Position numbers and translations under genes: made by a program
Shown: positions 1-7,952 of the stretch, in pieces
Position numbering within the stretch: the stretch's first letter is position 1
Layout: each line of letters begins with the position of its first letter
The notes under the pieces: generated by a model
Told to the model about the DNA's origin: nothing
Database searches by the model: none
The model's input: the letters and a program-made list of their open reading frames with translations, nothing else
Origin: Ochrobactrum sp. RH2CCR150
GTDB taxonomy: Bacteria > Pseudomonadota > Alphaproteobacteria > Rhizobiales > Rhizobiaceae
Length of the DNA: 64,000 nucleotides
Assembly (NCBI GenBank): GCA_014138095.1
Contig: JACGXE010000002.1
Location: 124,001-188,000 of the forward strand
Direction: 5' to 3'

Positions 1-58
1 AGGCGAGAACGAGGTCAATCTCGTCCTCATAGCCCTGTTTTTGTACAAGCGCGTTCAT
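1..58 (-). CDS. 5' end of an unidentified gene (partial)
   Basis: An ATG on the minus strand at 58-56 is preceded by a clear AAGGAG ribosome site with 8-base spacing, and the frame stays open to the window edge. The 19 visible residues begin MNALVQKQGYEDEIDLVLA. That is too little to assign a family. The good ribosome site is the main reason to call it. It lies downstream of a candidate small ORF (109-282) on the same strand. Confidence 0.55.
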   Translation of the reverse strand, partial: MNALVQKQGYEDEIDLVLA

Positions 59-108
59 TTGCCGTGCTCCTTATAAGCAGACATCATCATTCCTAAGCAT
101 ATCGGAAT

Positions 109-282
109 CTATTGGCTTTCGCCGTTGATGTTCTTATTTTGTTCACGTCTTATAAAAGAGTCAAGCCTGTTGCTTTCCATATAGCGAGGAATTTCCGCGA
201 TTGTGCGTAACCGGCTGTGAGTATGGGATTCTTTCGCAACAAGGCGCGACAGGCATGCTGCTTTCCTGTCATGTATAGCCAT
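109..282 (-). CDS. candidate 57-residue basic protein
   Basis: The minus frame from ATG 282 to 109 encodes MAIHDRKAACLSRLVAKES, an arginine/lysine-rich helix-forming chain ending NKNINGESQ. A CAAGG sequence sits 8 bases upstream of the ATG, so translation is plausible. The frame remains open upstream to 330, but that extension overlaps the hairpin at 320-346. I recognise no family. Coding status is uncertain because no domain or neighbour supports it. The other minus frame here (150-344) looks like a shadow. Confidence 0.35.
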   Translation of the reverse strand: MAIHDRKAACLSRLVAKESHTHSRLRTIAEIPRYMESNRLDSFIRREQNKNINGESQ

Positions 283-319
283 CGGCTGTGCCTTGAGCTC
301 GGCTGGTTGCATAAATGAC

Positions 320-346
320 GGTTGGCACATGAATAAAGTGCCAACC
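320..346 (-). terminator. hairpin downstream of rpsU
   Basis: Perfect 9-base arms GGTTGGCAC (320-328) and GTGCCAACC (338-346) flank a 9-base AT-rich loop, just beyond the rpsU stop. The U tract is weak, so this may be a terminator or a 3'-end stabilising hairpin. Confidence 0.5.
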
Positions 347-359
347 TCTAAATTCAGTG

Positions 360-629
360 TTAGCTTTGAGTAGAAGTTGCAGAATTTCGCGGTCGTGCAG
401 GTGCTGCCTTTCGCTTAGGCTTAGGTAACAGTCCTTCTCGCTGCGCTCTTTTTTTCGCATCTTTGCGCGCGCGCCGGATGGCTTCGCCCTTCTCTCGGAC
501 ACGTTTTTCTGACGGCTTTTCGTAAGCGCGACGGGCTTTCATTTCACGAAAGACACCTTCGCGCTGCAGCTTCTTTTTTAGTACACGGAGCGCTTGGTCG
601 ACATTGTTATCTCTTACGAGTACCTGCAA
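360..629 (-). CDS. rpsU: 30S ribosomal protein S21
   Basis: S21 is a small, highly basic subunit protein that helps the 30S particle start translation. The 89-residue product opens [20 protein letters not shown] and carries the family's lysine/arginine-rich helices ([20 protein letters not shown]). It has an alanine/proline-rich tail ([13 protein letters not shown]) longer than in enterobacterial S21, as rhizobial forms often have. The start is TTG at 629-627, chosen because the family begins exactly there. An AGGAT lies 5 bases upstream. It follows a 61-codon gene and cspA on the same strand, which suggests cold-linked expression. Rhizobiales often carry more than one S21 copy, so this may be a paralogue. 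Confidence 0.95.
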   Translation of the reverse strand: MQVLVRDNNVDQALRVLKKKLQREGVFREMKARRAYEKPSEKRVREKGEAIRRARKDAKKRAQREGLLPKPKRKAAPARPRNSATSTQS

Positions 630-637
630 TTTCTATC

Positions 638-823
638 CTACTCTTTTGATGGTTTGGTGTGATCGCGCTCCAATCGCGCAGCTCGGAGGCGTTCAGTCTT
701 TGCGTCTACTGCCGCTCTTTCGTTTTCCAGGATGCCTTTAGCCGTCTTGTCGGTAACCGCGTTTTTGGTTTCCATTCGCGTGAGAGGCTGCTTGAAGAGC
801 GTTTCTTTTGTTAGTTCACCCAT
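638..823 (-). CDS. small hypothetical protein between cspA and rpsU
   Basis: This is a 61-residue charged protein starting MGELTKETLFKQPLTRMETK and ending RLERDHTKPSKE. The frame is open to 922, but the ATG at 823 follows a GGGAG ribosome site at suitable spacing, so I take the shorter form. There is no signal peptide or membrane segment. It is rich in Lys, Glu and Arg and is predicted to be helical. It sits between cspA and rpsU on the same strand, only 8 bases from the rpsU start, so the two are probably co-transcribed. Function is unknown. The setting suggests a part in translation or cold adaptation, which is inference only. Confidence 0.7.
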   Translation of the reverse strand: MGELTKETLFKQPLTRMETKNAVTDKTAKGILENERAAVDAKTERLRAARLERDHTKPSKE

Positions 824-977
824 ACTATACTCCCGTTCGGCACGTTGGTTCCGCATTTGGCTACGAAAAACAGAGGCCAAAATAAAAAAGGCCGGGCTAA
901 CCCGACCTTCTGTTTGTCTCAACCATCAATGCCAGTACATCCGTGGTCAAAGATCGGAGACAATATTTCTTCTCTGA

Positions 978-1187
978 TTACAGAGCCTGAAGATTGTCAG
1001 CAGCCTTTTTGCCTGAGCGGCGATCTGCTACCAGTTCAAAACCCACCTTCTGGCCTTCGTTGAGCGAATGCAAACCTGCGCGCTCAACTGCAGAAATGTG
1101 AACGAACACATCGGGAGAACCGTCGTCAGGCTGAATAAATCCAAAGCCTTTTGCGCTGTTAAAGAATTTTACTGTTCCGTTGGTCAT
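978..1187 (-). CDS. cspA: CspA-family cold shock protein
   Basis: A single cold-shock domain of 69 residues binds single-stranded RNA or DNA and melts mRNA structure at low temperature. RNP1 appears as [10 protein letters not shown] and RNP2 as DVFVHISAV, both complete. The protein lacks the linker and second domain of longer alphaproteobacterial Csp proteins. A strong AAGGA ribosome site lies 8 bases upstream of the ATG and overlaps a predicted leader stem (see 1188-1258). The downstream genes on the same strand are a 61-codon ORF and rpsU. The symbol is a family name, and which paralogue this is cannot be told here. Confidence 0.95.
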   Translation of the reverse strand: MTNGTVKFFNSAKGFGFIQPDDGSPDVFVHISAVERAGLHSLNEGQKVGFELVADRRSGKKAADNLQAL

Positions 1188-1258
1188 ATTGAATATCCTT
1201 CAAATCGAACGGTTAAATAATAACGAAAATTAATTCGCTGCGAGTTTTACGATTTGAA
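1188..1258 (-). promoter_or_regulatory. cspA leader stem overlapping the ribosome site
   Basis: On the minus strand TTCAAATCG (plus 1258-1250) can pair perfectly with CGATTTGAA (1207-1199), leaving a 42-base AU-rich loop. The second arm contains the GAA of the GAAGGA ribosome site. Melting or refolding would expose the site. Long structured leaders that refold with temperature are known for enteric cspA. This particular fold is read from sequence only. Confidence 0.45.
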
Positions 1259-1893
1259 AGAAAAAGAGGGGCTTATAATTTTAGCCGCGTCGTTCGATGA
1301 CAAAATCGATACAAATTATCTAGCGCTGACTAAGGATTTTTACAAGGCCTGGACAGTCAATTTATTAAAACGTGATTATCTAATTGCGAAATACACCCAC
1401 AACGAAAAACCGCAACGGGACAAATGACTGCTGTCTACCCAAGAGGACAATCAGTATGTACTCGCCGGTTCAAAAGGCCCCCCGAGAGAGAGACCGGGAT
1501 GCAATCTGCAGGGCCTTAAACAAGGTACGGATGCCTTGGGCGTCGATCACTGAATAATGCACGTGCCGGGCCAGTCACGGCATGAGCGGTTTGCGCAGCC
1601 GGAGAGGGCGCTGATGATAAGAGCCGTACAGAAGATAACGGTGAGTGGTTTCAATTTCCCCTACCCAAAGAAACTAAGAATACTTACCGGACAATAACGT
1701 GATTCCAGATATCCACAACTGCATCAGCCATCATATGTAGCGAAGACAAAATACCATGTTGCGTGGACCTGCCACGCCTTTTCGTAAGTCGTTGTAATTT
1801 ATGGAAATCTATTTGCGACAAGACGCGACATCAAAACAGACCTAAAACGGTGCCGCTTCGCGTCTATTTTTTTGATTTTCTCAAGGAAAATAT
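1259..1893. other. sparse, AT-rich region upstream of cspA
   Basis: About 630 bases lie between the cspA leader and the tRNA with no convincing gene. The first 200 bases are AT-rich and probably hold the cspA promoter and leader. A 33-codon ORF at 1456-1557 is the only translated candidate. AAGGCCC and GGGCCTT near 1480-1520 could pair across about 35 bases. I see no transposase remnant or integrase. Confidence 0.4.
1456..1557 (+). CDS. candidate 33-residue ORF
   Basis: An ATG at 1456 is preceded by AAGAGGA at good spacing and opens a 33-codon frame ending TAA. The peptide begins MYSPVQKAPRERDRDAICRA and ends with a short hydrophobic stretch followed by SITE. No family is recognised. It could be a genuine small protein, a leader peptide, or the debris of a longer gene. 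Confidence 0.25.
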   Translation: MYSPVQKAPRERDRDAICRALNKVRMPWASITE

Positions 1894-1967
1894 TGGCTGG
1901 GGAACCTGGATTCGAACCAAGACTAACGGAGTCAGAGTCCGTTGTTCTACCCTTAAACTATTCCCCA
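1894..1967 (-). tRNA. tRNA-Gln (CTG)
   Basis: Read on the minus strand, this folds as a cloverleaf. The acceptor arm TGGGGAA pairs with TTCCCCA, the anticodon stem is ACGGA/TCCGT with loop CTCTGAC (anticodon CTG, glutamine), and the T arm contains GGTTCGAATCC. CCA is encoded at 1896-1894. It stands alone with no integrase or repeat at its 3' end. Two plus-strand ORFs crossing it (1763-2023, 1872-2105) are translations of the tRNA, not genes. Confidence 0.95.
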
Positions 1968-2204
1968 GCAAGGATTGCAAATTATTCTCTTATCGAGAGT
2001 TTGCAATTGCGACAGGAGCGTGAAGCTCGTTCGCGACGGCCTCCATCTAGCGAACTCAAACCGCGAACGCAACCCCTTTCTTTGAAAAAAGAACAGCAAA
2101 TTTAGCTATCCCCAATTTGTCGAGCCGCGATGGTCAAAAAAACCGCAAAGCTTGGCCTTTTGTCAGGTGGTCAAGCGGACGGCGTGAATTGACACGGCTT
2201 TAAA
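1968..2204. other. gene-free stretch next to the tRNA
   Basis: No frame here has a convincing start and family match. A short GTTCGC/GCGAAC inverted repeat occurs near 2030-2056. The interval probably contains the tRNA promoter. Confidence 0.4.
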
Positions 2205-2240
2205 ATAAAAAGGCCCGGCCAGCGGAGGAGCGGGCCGGGC
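2205..2240 (-). terminator. rho-independent terminator of the DUF1127 gene
   Basis: GCCCGGCC (2213-2220) pairs with GGCCGGGC (2233-2240). Read on the minus strand the stem is followed by TTTTTATTTTA, a standard U tract. It lies about 130 bases beyond the DUF1127 stop. Confidence 0.85.
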
Positions 2241-2371
2241 AAAGGGCAGGCTGGCCGAGAGGGGACCCGGCTTGTGAAGGTGGCGCCTGCCAGATGTTCC
2301 GTCGGCAGTTCGGGCGGAGGGTTGTCTTCGCCCGAACCACCGGGATTCAAGAGGCTGCTGAAGCACTTGGC

Positions 2372-2674
2372 TCAGCAGATATGCCGTGTGGCCTCGATGC
2401 GGCGCTGCGCATCGGCAAGCGAACGCAGAACACGTGTCGGATTTTCTTTGCCGCGATAATGCGTCGCCGTATAGACATCACCGCGATGCAGGCCGATGTC
2501 GCGCAGAAGATAATCGTCAAGCTCGTTCAGTCGCATCACGTGCTGTCGATTGCGGAGAATCATCCAGCGACGCAGAGCCGACGTAAACACAGCTTTCACC
2601 GTTTGCGCGAACGTGGAGGTTGCTGCGCTCGTTGCCGGTAAATAGGTCGTCGTTGTCTTGCTTATCGCTGTCAT
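2372..2674 (-). CDS. DUF1127 (YjiS-like) small protein
   Basis: The DUF1127 signature is seen as LNELDDYLLRDIGLHRGDV at about residues 50-68, preceded by an arginine-rich helix (RRWMILRNRQHVM). The 100-residue length is on the long side for the family, with a Thr/Ala-rich lead of about 30 residues. A strong AAAGGAG ribosome site precedes the ATG. Arginine-rich DUF1127 proteins in Brucella and Agrobacterium have been linked to LysR-type control and phosphate or host-related responses. This gene is divergent from a LysR gene across 165 bases. Its exact role is unknown. Confidence 0.88.
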   Translation of the reverse strand: MTAISKTTTTYLPATSAATSTFAQTVKAVFTSALRRWMILRNRQHVMRLNELDDYLLRDIGLHRGDVYTATHYRGKENPTRVLRSLADAQRRIEATRHIC

Positions 2675-2769
2675 GTCCGCTCTCCTTTAAATCAGCGGTG
2701 CTAAGGGGTTCTCATCGTCAGGGTCATGCGCTTTCGCGGCTCCTTTCCTCTACGATGGCTGCTTTATCC

Positions 2770-2788
2770 AACAATCGAATTGATTGTT
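2770..2788. promoter_or_regulatory. inverted repeat between DUF1127 and LysR genes
   Basis: AACAATC (2770-2776) and GATTGTT (2782-2788) are perfect 7-base arms around GAATT, inside the divergent intergenic region. The spacing is not the classic T-N11-A LysR box, so it is a candidate operator only. Confidence 0.4.
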
Positions 2789-2839
2789 CCAACGAATGTT
2801 TCTAATGTCATTCTTCAATAATAGTGATGGATAGCGCCC

Positions 2840-3808
2840 ATGAGCACGCCTCTGGATCTGGATCAGTTACAAACCTTCATCGCGATAGCCGACACGGGCA
2901 GTTTCACACGCGCTGCCGATGCGATTTTCAAGACGCAATCGGCGGTCTCCATGCAGATGCGGCGGCTTGAGGAACGGATCGGAAAGCCGTTGTTCGAACG
3001 GGACGGGCGCTCCAATCGTCTGACCGAAGATGGCGACAGGCTGCTGCTTTATGCGCGGCGGATGATGCAGCTGAATGGCGAAACCATTGCGGCTTTCGAT
3101 GATACGCAACTGGAAGGGCATGTCCGCATCGGAACACCCGATGATTATGCCGACCGCTTCCTGCCGGAAATCATGGCGCGTTTCGCCCGCTCCAACCCGC
3201 GCGTTGAACTGTCGGTGGTCTGCGAGCCGACGGTCAATCTCGACGAAATGATCCGTCGCGGCACGCTGGATATTGCGCTGGTCACCCAGTGCGACGACAA
3301 GCGCCGTTCGGAAGTGGTCCGCACCGAACCGCTTCTCTGGGTCACATCGGCCAATCATGCCGTGCATGAGGAAGCTGTTCTGCCGCTTGCAGTGGGACGT
3401 CCGACATGCATCTGGCGTCATGCGGCAATTGAAGTGCTGGAAGCGGCGAAACGCGATTATCGCATTATCATCACAAGTTGGTCCGCAACGGTTTCGGCGG
3501 CTGCAGTCCTCTCTGGCCTTGCCGTTTCGGTGCTGCCGGAATGTGCGTTGCGCCCGGGTATGCGGGTGCTGGGCGAGGCGGACGGATTTGGCACCTTGCC
3601 GGAATTTGGCATTGGCATTATGCGCGGTCTGAACAAGCAGAATGGGGTGGTGGATGCGCTGGCGCAGCACATTATCGAAAGCCTCGACAATATTTCGTCG
3701 CCGCAGCCGGTGGGCATTGTCGGCGCGATGAATTCACCGGAAATCTCTTCGTTTCCGGCGGTTCGCACGCGGAGGGTGCGGGCCAATGAATTGCTGCCTG
3801 GCTGGTAA
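2840..3808 (+). CDS. LysR-family transcriptional regulator
   Basis: An N-terminal winged helix-turn-helix (LDQLQTFIAIADTGSFTRAA, then KTQSAVSMQMRRLEERIGK, about residues 6-60) is followed by a substrate-binding co-inducer domain. Length is 322 residues, slightly over the usual 300 because of a charged tail (RTRRVRANELLPGW). The helix-turn-helix resembles the LrhA/HexA branch rather than the VtlR/LsrB branch known from Brucella and rhizobia, judged from memory. It is transcribed away from a DUF1127 gene, so that gene and its own promoter are likely targets. The ligand is unknown. Confidence 0.9.
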   Translation: MSTPLDLDQLQTFIAIADTGSFTRAADAIFKTQSAVSMQMRRLEERIGKPLFERDGRSNRLTEDGDRLLLYARRMMQLNGETIAAFDDTQLEGHVRIGTPDDYADRFLPEIMARFARSNPRVELSVVCEPTVNLDEMIRRGTLDIALVTQCDDKRRSEVVRTEPLLWVTSANHAVHEEAVLPLAVGRPTCIWRHAAIEVLEAAKRDYRIIITSWSATVSAAAVLSGLAVSVLPECALRPGMRVLGEADGFGTLPEFGIGIMRGLNKQNGVVDALAQHIIESLDNISSPQPVGIVGAMNSPEISSFPAVRTRRVRANELLPGW

Positions 3809-3888
3809 GGCCAGTTGTGATCGCACTGTAATTTGCCGTGTGGCTGCTTGACCAGCCGTACCGGCTAATGGCCTATGATGGGATGAGC

Positions 3889-5475
3889 ATGGGTTCCGAT
3901 TCGAGTTTTACCGGCGCATCGTCGAATGTCGCCGAGTATAGCGTCTCCGAGATTTCCGGCGCTTTGAAGCGCACGGTCGAGGAAACGTTCGGCCATGTGC
4001 GCGTGCGGGGTGAAATTTCCGGTTACCGCGGGCCGCATTCTTCCGGCCATGCCTATTTTGCCTTGAAAGACGACCGTTCGCGGCTGGAAGCCGTGATCTG
4101 GCGTGGCTCCATGGGTCGCCTGCGGTTTCGTCCCGAAGAAGGCATGGAGGTTATCGCCACCGGCAAGCTGACCACCTATCCGGGATCGTCAAAATATCAG
4201 ATCGTCATTGAGCAGATGGAGCCGGCGGGCGCCGGTGCGCTGATGGCGCTTCTGGAAGACCGCAAGCGCCGCTTAGCGGCGGAAGGCCTGTTCGATCCGG
4301 CGGTCAAGCAGCTTCTGCCCTTCATGCCGCGCGTGATCGGTGTGGTGACATCACCGACAGGCGCTGTCATTCGCGATATTATTCACCGCATTTCAGATCG
4401 CTATCCACTGCATGTCATCGTTTGGCCCGTGCGCGTGCAGGGCGAGACGAGCGGGCCGGAAGTGGCAGCTGCCGTGGATGGTTTCAATGCGATGCCGGAA
4501 GACGGCCCCGTGCCGCGCCCCGATGTGCTGATCGTGGCGCGTGGCGGCGGCAGTCTGGAAGACCTGTGGGGCTTCAACGACGAAATCGTCGTACGCGCCG
4601 TGGCTGCGTCGCATATTCCGGTGATTTCGGCGGTCGGCCACGAAACCGACTGGACGCTGATCGATCTTGCTGCCGATGTGCGCGCACCAACCCCGACAGG
4701 CGCTGCGGAAATGGCCGTGCCGGTCAAGGCCGATTTGCAGGCAACGCTTGCCGGGCAATCAGCGCGTCTTGCCTCTGCTATGTCGCGCTTCATTGATCTG
4801 AAGCGGCAGGCGCATCGCGCGGCAGCGCGCGCGCTGCCGTCTGCCGATCAGTTGCTGGCCTTGCCACGCCGCCGTTTCGACGAATCCGCGTCACGACTGA
4901 CGCGGGCGCTGTTCGTCAACACACAGAAGAAGCGCGTTCACTTTGAAGGGCGCGCCCGTCAATTGTCGCCGCGCCTGCTGCAACGCCGCTTTGTTGAGCA
5001 GCAACGCACCATGTCGCTGCTTGGCCAGCGACTGCCGCGTGCGCTGGAAGCCTTCCTGCGTGAACGCCGCACGGCGCTTTCGCATCGCGCTGACCGGCTG
5101 GTCCCGGAACCGATTTTGCGGCGCACCCGCCTTGCCACATCGGCGGTCGAACAGCTGGATCGCAGGCGCGATCAGGCAGTGCGGCTATTGATCGAACGGG
5201 CCAAACGGCGCGGACAGGAACTGGAACGCCTCATGCGCACCCTGTCTTATGAAAGCGTGCTGGATCGCGGCTTTGCCATCGTGTTCGATGCGGACGGAAA
5301 TCCGGTCAAGCAGGCTGCAAGTGTTGCTGCGGGTGATGCCCTGTCGCTCCGCTTCCGTGACGGCGATGTTGCGGTGGTTGCCGATGGCGGCGCAGAGGGC
5401 GAATCGCCAGCCAGGCCGAGCGGGACGAAAAAGCCTGCATCGTCCCGTCCGGGTGGGCAGGGATCGCTATTTTAG
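3889..5475 (+). CDS. xseA: exodeoxyribonuclease VII large subunit
   Basis: With XseB this subunit degrades single-stranded DNA in mismatch repair and other repair. The product is 528 residues. The N-terminal OB-fold includes [19 protein letters not shown]. The catalytic domain shows [28 protein letters not shown] and SAVGHETDW, followed by long helices. The C-terminus GGQGSLF is common in rhizobial XseA. The frame is open from a GTG at 3838, but the family begins near MGSDSSF, so I use ATG 3889. xseB is not in the window. See findings for a possible lineage difference at this 3' end. Confidence 0.95.
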   Translation: MGSDSSFTGASSNVAEYSVSEISGALKRTVEETFGHVRVRGEISGYRGPHSSGHAYFALKDDRSRLEAVIWRGSMGRLRFRPEEGMEVIATGKLTTYPGSSKYQIVIEQMEPAGAGALMALLEDRKRRLAAEGLFDPAVKQLLPFMPRVIGVVTSPTGAVIRDIIHRISDRYPLHVIVWPVRVQGETSGPEVAAAVDGFNAMPEDGPVPRPDVLIVARGGGSLEDLWGFNDEIVVRAVAASHIPVISAVGHETDWTLIDLAADVRAPTPTGAAEMAVPVKADLQATLAGQSARLASAMSRFIDLKRQAHRAAARALPSADQLLALPRRRFDESASRLTRALFVNTQKKRVHFEGRARQLSPRLLQRRFVEQQRTMSLLGQRLPRALEAFLRERRTALSHRADRLVPEPILRRTRLATSAVEQLDRRRDQAVRLLIERAKRRGQELERLMRTLSYESVLDRGFAIVFDADGNPVKQAASVAAGDALSLRFRDGDVAVVADGGAEGESPARPSGTKKPASSRPGGQGSLF

Positions 5476-5652
5476 CAACACTCGCAATCTCTTGAATGCC
5501 GAATTGAGAGGTGTCCGCTCACCGGGGCTTTTCTCTTAAGGCTGGCTTAAGCTTGGCCTTTTCTTTCTCGCACATCCGAAATGATAGGCACAATTCCGGC
5601 GCGAACGAACCTTGTTCATTGCCGCGATGCGTGTCCAACAAAGAGTTCAAGG

Positions 5653-6402
5653 ATGTCGCGTAAAAACTCCCAGGACGCCCCCTTTTCCGGTCTGAAGACG
5701 GCCGTGTTCAGCCGCCGCAGCTTTCTGATTGGCGCCAGCGCTGTCGCCTTGTCAGGCTGTGTTTCGACCGCCCAGCCGCCGCAACCGACCCAGCCCGTCA
5801 AGAAGCCGGTCGCCCCGTCGCAGCCTGTGCCGCTCATGTATCAGGCCATGCCGGAAGAGCAATTTCCGCTGCCTGCCGTCGATATCAGCAAGGTCGATCA
5901 GAAATTCTGGCGGCAGGAAGTCGATTACCCGACATCCGAGGTGAAGGGCACCATCATCGTCGATACGCCGAACAAATATCTTTATCACGTGCTCGGCAAC
6001 GGTCGTGCTATGCGCTACGGCATCGGCGTTGGTCGTGATGGTTTTGCCTGGGCGGGTCGGGCCGTGGTCGCCTACAAGCGCCAATGGCCGCGTTGGACAC
6101 CGCCGGACGAGATGGTCGCGCGTCAGCCAGCGCTCCAGCCTTACAGCATCGCCAATGGTGGTATGCCGCCCGGCCTCAAGAACCCGCTTGGTGCGCGCGC
6201 CATGTATATCCATAAGGATGGTCGCGATACGCTATATCGTATCCATGGATCGCCGGAAGCATGGAGTATCGGCAAGGCCGTTTCCTCCGGCTGTATCCGT
6301 ATGCTCAATCAGGATGTGATCGACCTTTATAACAATGTGCGCGATGGCAGCACGATTGTCGTGATCCCCGATCCGACAAAGGGTCAGCAGGTCACGAGCT
6401 GA
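5653..6402 (+). CDS. L,D-transpeptidase (YkuD), Tat-type lipoprotein
   Basis: This enzyme probably makes 3-3 cross-links in peptidoglycan or attaches proteins to it in the periplasm. The N-terminus has a twin-arginine motif (SRRSFLIG) and a lipobox (LSGC), so it should be exported folded and lipidated. The YkuD domain fills about residues 95-240, with the catalytic cysteine in SSGCIRM and the upstream histidine in RIHGSPEAW. The mature part begins with a proline-rich linker. ATG 5653 is chosen because it gives a compact signal; the frame is open from 5581. A second YkuD gene lies at 23430-24203. Confidence 0.9.
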   Translation: MSRKNSQDAPFSGLKTAVFSRRSFLIGASAVALSGCVSTAQPPQPTQPVKKPVAPSQPVPLMYQAMPEEQFPLPAVDISKVDQKFWRQEVDYPTSEVKGTIIVDTPNKYLYHVLGNGRAMRYGIGVGRDGFAWAGRAVVAYKRQWPRWTPPDEMVARQPALQPYSIANGGMPPGLKNPLGARAMYIHKDGRDTLYRIHGSPEAWSIGKAVSSGCIRMLNQDVIDLYNNVRDGSTIVVIPDPTKGQQVTS

Positions 6403-6423
6403 TCTGGGGCACATCTCGAAAAA

Positions 6424-6454
6424 CAAAAAGGGCGCGAAAAACGCGCCCTTTTTG
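6424..6454. terminator. bidirectional terminator between ldt and gshA
   Basis: CAAAAAGGGCGCG (6424-6436) pairs with CGCGCCCTTTTTG (6442-6454). A/T tracts on both sides let it serve both convergent genes. Confidence 0.9.
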
Positions 6455-6480
6455 TTTGGGTGTTTCTACCGGCTCGAAGC

Positions 6481-7854
6481 TCAGTAGGCATATTCCAGGA
6501 AGATCGGCTCGACGGAACCGGCCCAGATGCTGTTGTAAGCTTTCAGCATGCGCTCGGCATCGGTGATGCCAGCGGCGACGATTTCTTCCAGCGGGGCCAG
6601 GAAGTGGGTTTCGTCAAAGCCTTCCGGGTTCAGCTTGTTGCGGTTCTTCAGGCCAAGACGCGAAATCTTCAGCGTTTCGCGGGCGATGCCTTCCAGCGGC
6701 TTGCCGCGGAATGTTGCAGTGAGCGCCTTGGTCGGCACGTCATTGCGCAGCGCCAGAACCTCTTCATAGGTCCAGTCCTTGGTCAGCATTTCGGCTGCCG
6801 TCAGCGCTTCTTCATCATAGAGCAGGCCGACCCAATAGGCGGGCAAGGCGCAGATGCGCCGCCATGGACCACCGTCTGCCCCACGCATTTCGAGGAAGCG
6901 CTTGAGGCGCACTTCCGGGAACAGCGTTGAAAGATGGTTGGTCCAGTCGCCCATATTCGGCACCGGATCGCTGACTTCACCCTTCAATGCGCCGTTCATG
7001 AACTGGCGGAAAGTGACATGGGTGCAATCGTGATAACGGCCATCGCGCAGGATGAAATACATCGGAATATCGAGCGCCCAGTTGACATAGTCAGCAAAGC
7101 CGAAATTTTCCGAGAAGACGAAAGGCAGCACACCGGCGCGCTGGTTGTCGGTATCGCGCCAGATGCTCGAGCGCCACGACAGAAGGCCGTTCGGCTTGCC
7201 TTCGGTGAAGGGTGAGCTGGAAAACAGCGCTGTGGCGACCGATTGCAGTTTCATCGAAACCTGCATTTTGCGGCGCATATCGCGTTCGGAGCTGAAATCG
7301 AGGTTCACCTGAATGGTCGAGGTCCGGTACATCATGTCCAGACCTTCATGGCCGACCTTCGGCATGTAGTTGGTCATGATCTTGTAGCGAGACTTCGGCA
7401 TGACCGGGGTTTCGGCCAGCGTCCATTTCGGGCTGCCGCCAACGCCGAGAAAACGAATGCCCAGAGGCTCGGCGATTTCCCGCACCTGGCTCAAATGAGC
7501 GTTCATCTCGCGACAGGTCTGGTGAATGGTCGAAAGCGGTGCGCCGGAAAGCTCGAACTGGCCGCCCGGTTCCAGCGAAATTGCGCCCTGTCCGGTCGGC
7601 TCCACCAATCCGATGATGTTGCCTTCATCCATGATCGGCTCCCAGCCGAGCATGGCCTGCATGCCTTCCAGAATGGCCTTGATGCCGCGCGGGCCCGCAT
7701 AGGGAACGGGGCTGTTGTCCGCCGTATAGAAGGGAAACTTCTCGTGCTCGGTGCCGATGCGCCAGGCATCCTTGGGTTTGTTTCCCCCGGCAAGATAGAT
7801 CGCAAGTTCTTCAACGCCCGTCAGTGCCGTTTCGTCAGTCGTATCGCGCGCCAT
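6481..7854 (-). CDS. gshA: glutamate-cysteine ligase (GCS2 type)
   Basis: It joins glutamate and cysteine using ATP, the first and limiting step of glutathione synthesis in the cytosol. The 457-residue chain belongs to the GCS2 class shared by alphaproteobacteria and plants. Landmarks are WRIGTEHEKFPF near residue 32, SLEPGGQFELSGAP near 93 and RRKMQVSMKLQS near 200. Start ATG 7854 matches the family (MARDTTDETALTGVEELA). It lies about 100 bases downstream of rsmE on the same strand, so the pair may share a transcript. It ends at a bidirectional terminator. Confidence 0.95.
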   Translation of the reverse strand: MARDTTDETALTGVEELAIYLAGGNKPKDAWRIGTEHEKFPFYTADNSPVPYAGPRGIKAILEGMQAMLGWEPIMDEGNIIGLVEPTGQGAISLEPGGQFELSGAPLSTIHQTCREMNAHLSQVREIAEPLGIRFLGVGGSPKWTLAETPVMPKSRYKIMTNYMPKVGHEGLDMMYRTSTIQVNLDFSSERDMRRKMQVSMKLQSVATALFSSSPFTEGKPNGLLSWRSSIWRDTDNQRAGVLPFVFSENFGFADYVNWALDIPMYFILRDGRYHDCTHVTFRQFMNGALKGEVSDPVPNMGDWTNHLSTLFPEVRLKRFLEMRGADGGPWRRICALPAYWVGLLYDEEALTAAEMLTKDWTYEEVLALRNDVPTKALTATFRGKPLEGIARETLKISRLGLKNRNKLNPEGFDETHFLAPLEEIVAAGITDAERMLKAYNSIWAGSVEPIFLEYAY

Positions 7855-7952
7855 ACAGTCTATCCCTGGTCGTATTTCAGCTTGTCAGCGTGATTGGACA
7901 AATTTGTCAAATCACGCAAGTCAATTTCATTGAACGATCGATTTAGAGAACA

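Noticed and set aside
1763..2105. Two plus-strand ORFs containing sequences such as GEPGFEPRLTESE
   Set aside because: They are conceptual translations of the tRNA-Gln gene on the other strand, a well-known annotation artefact.
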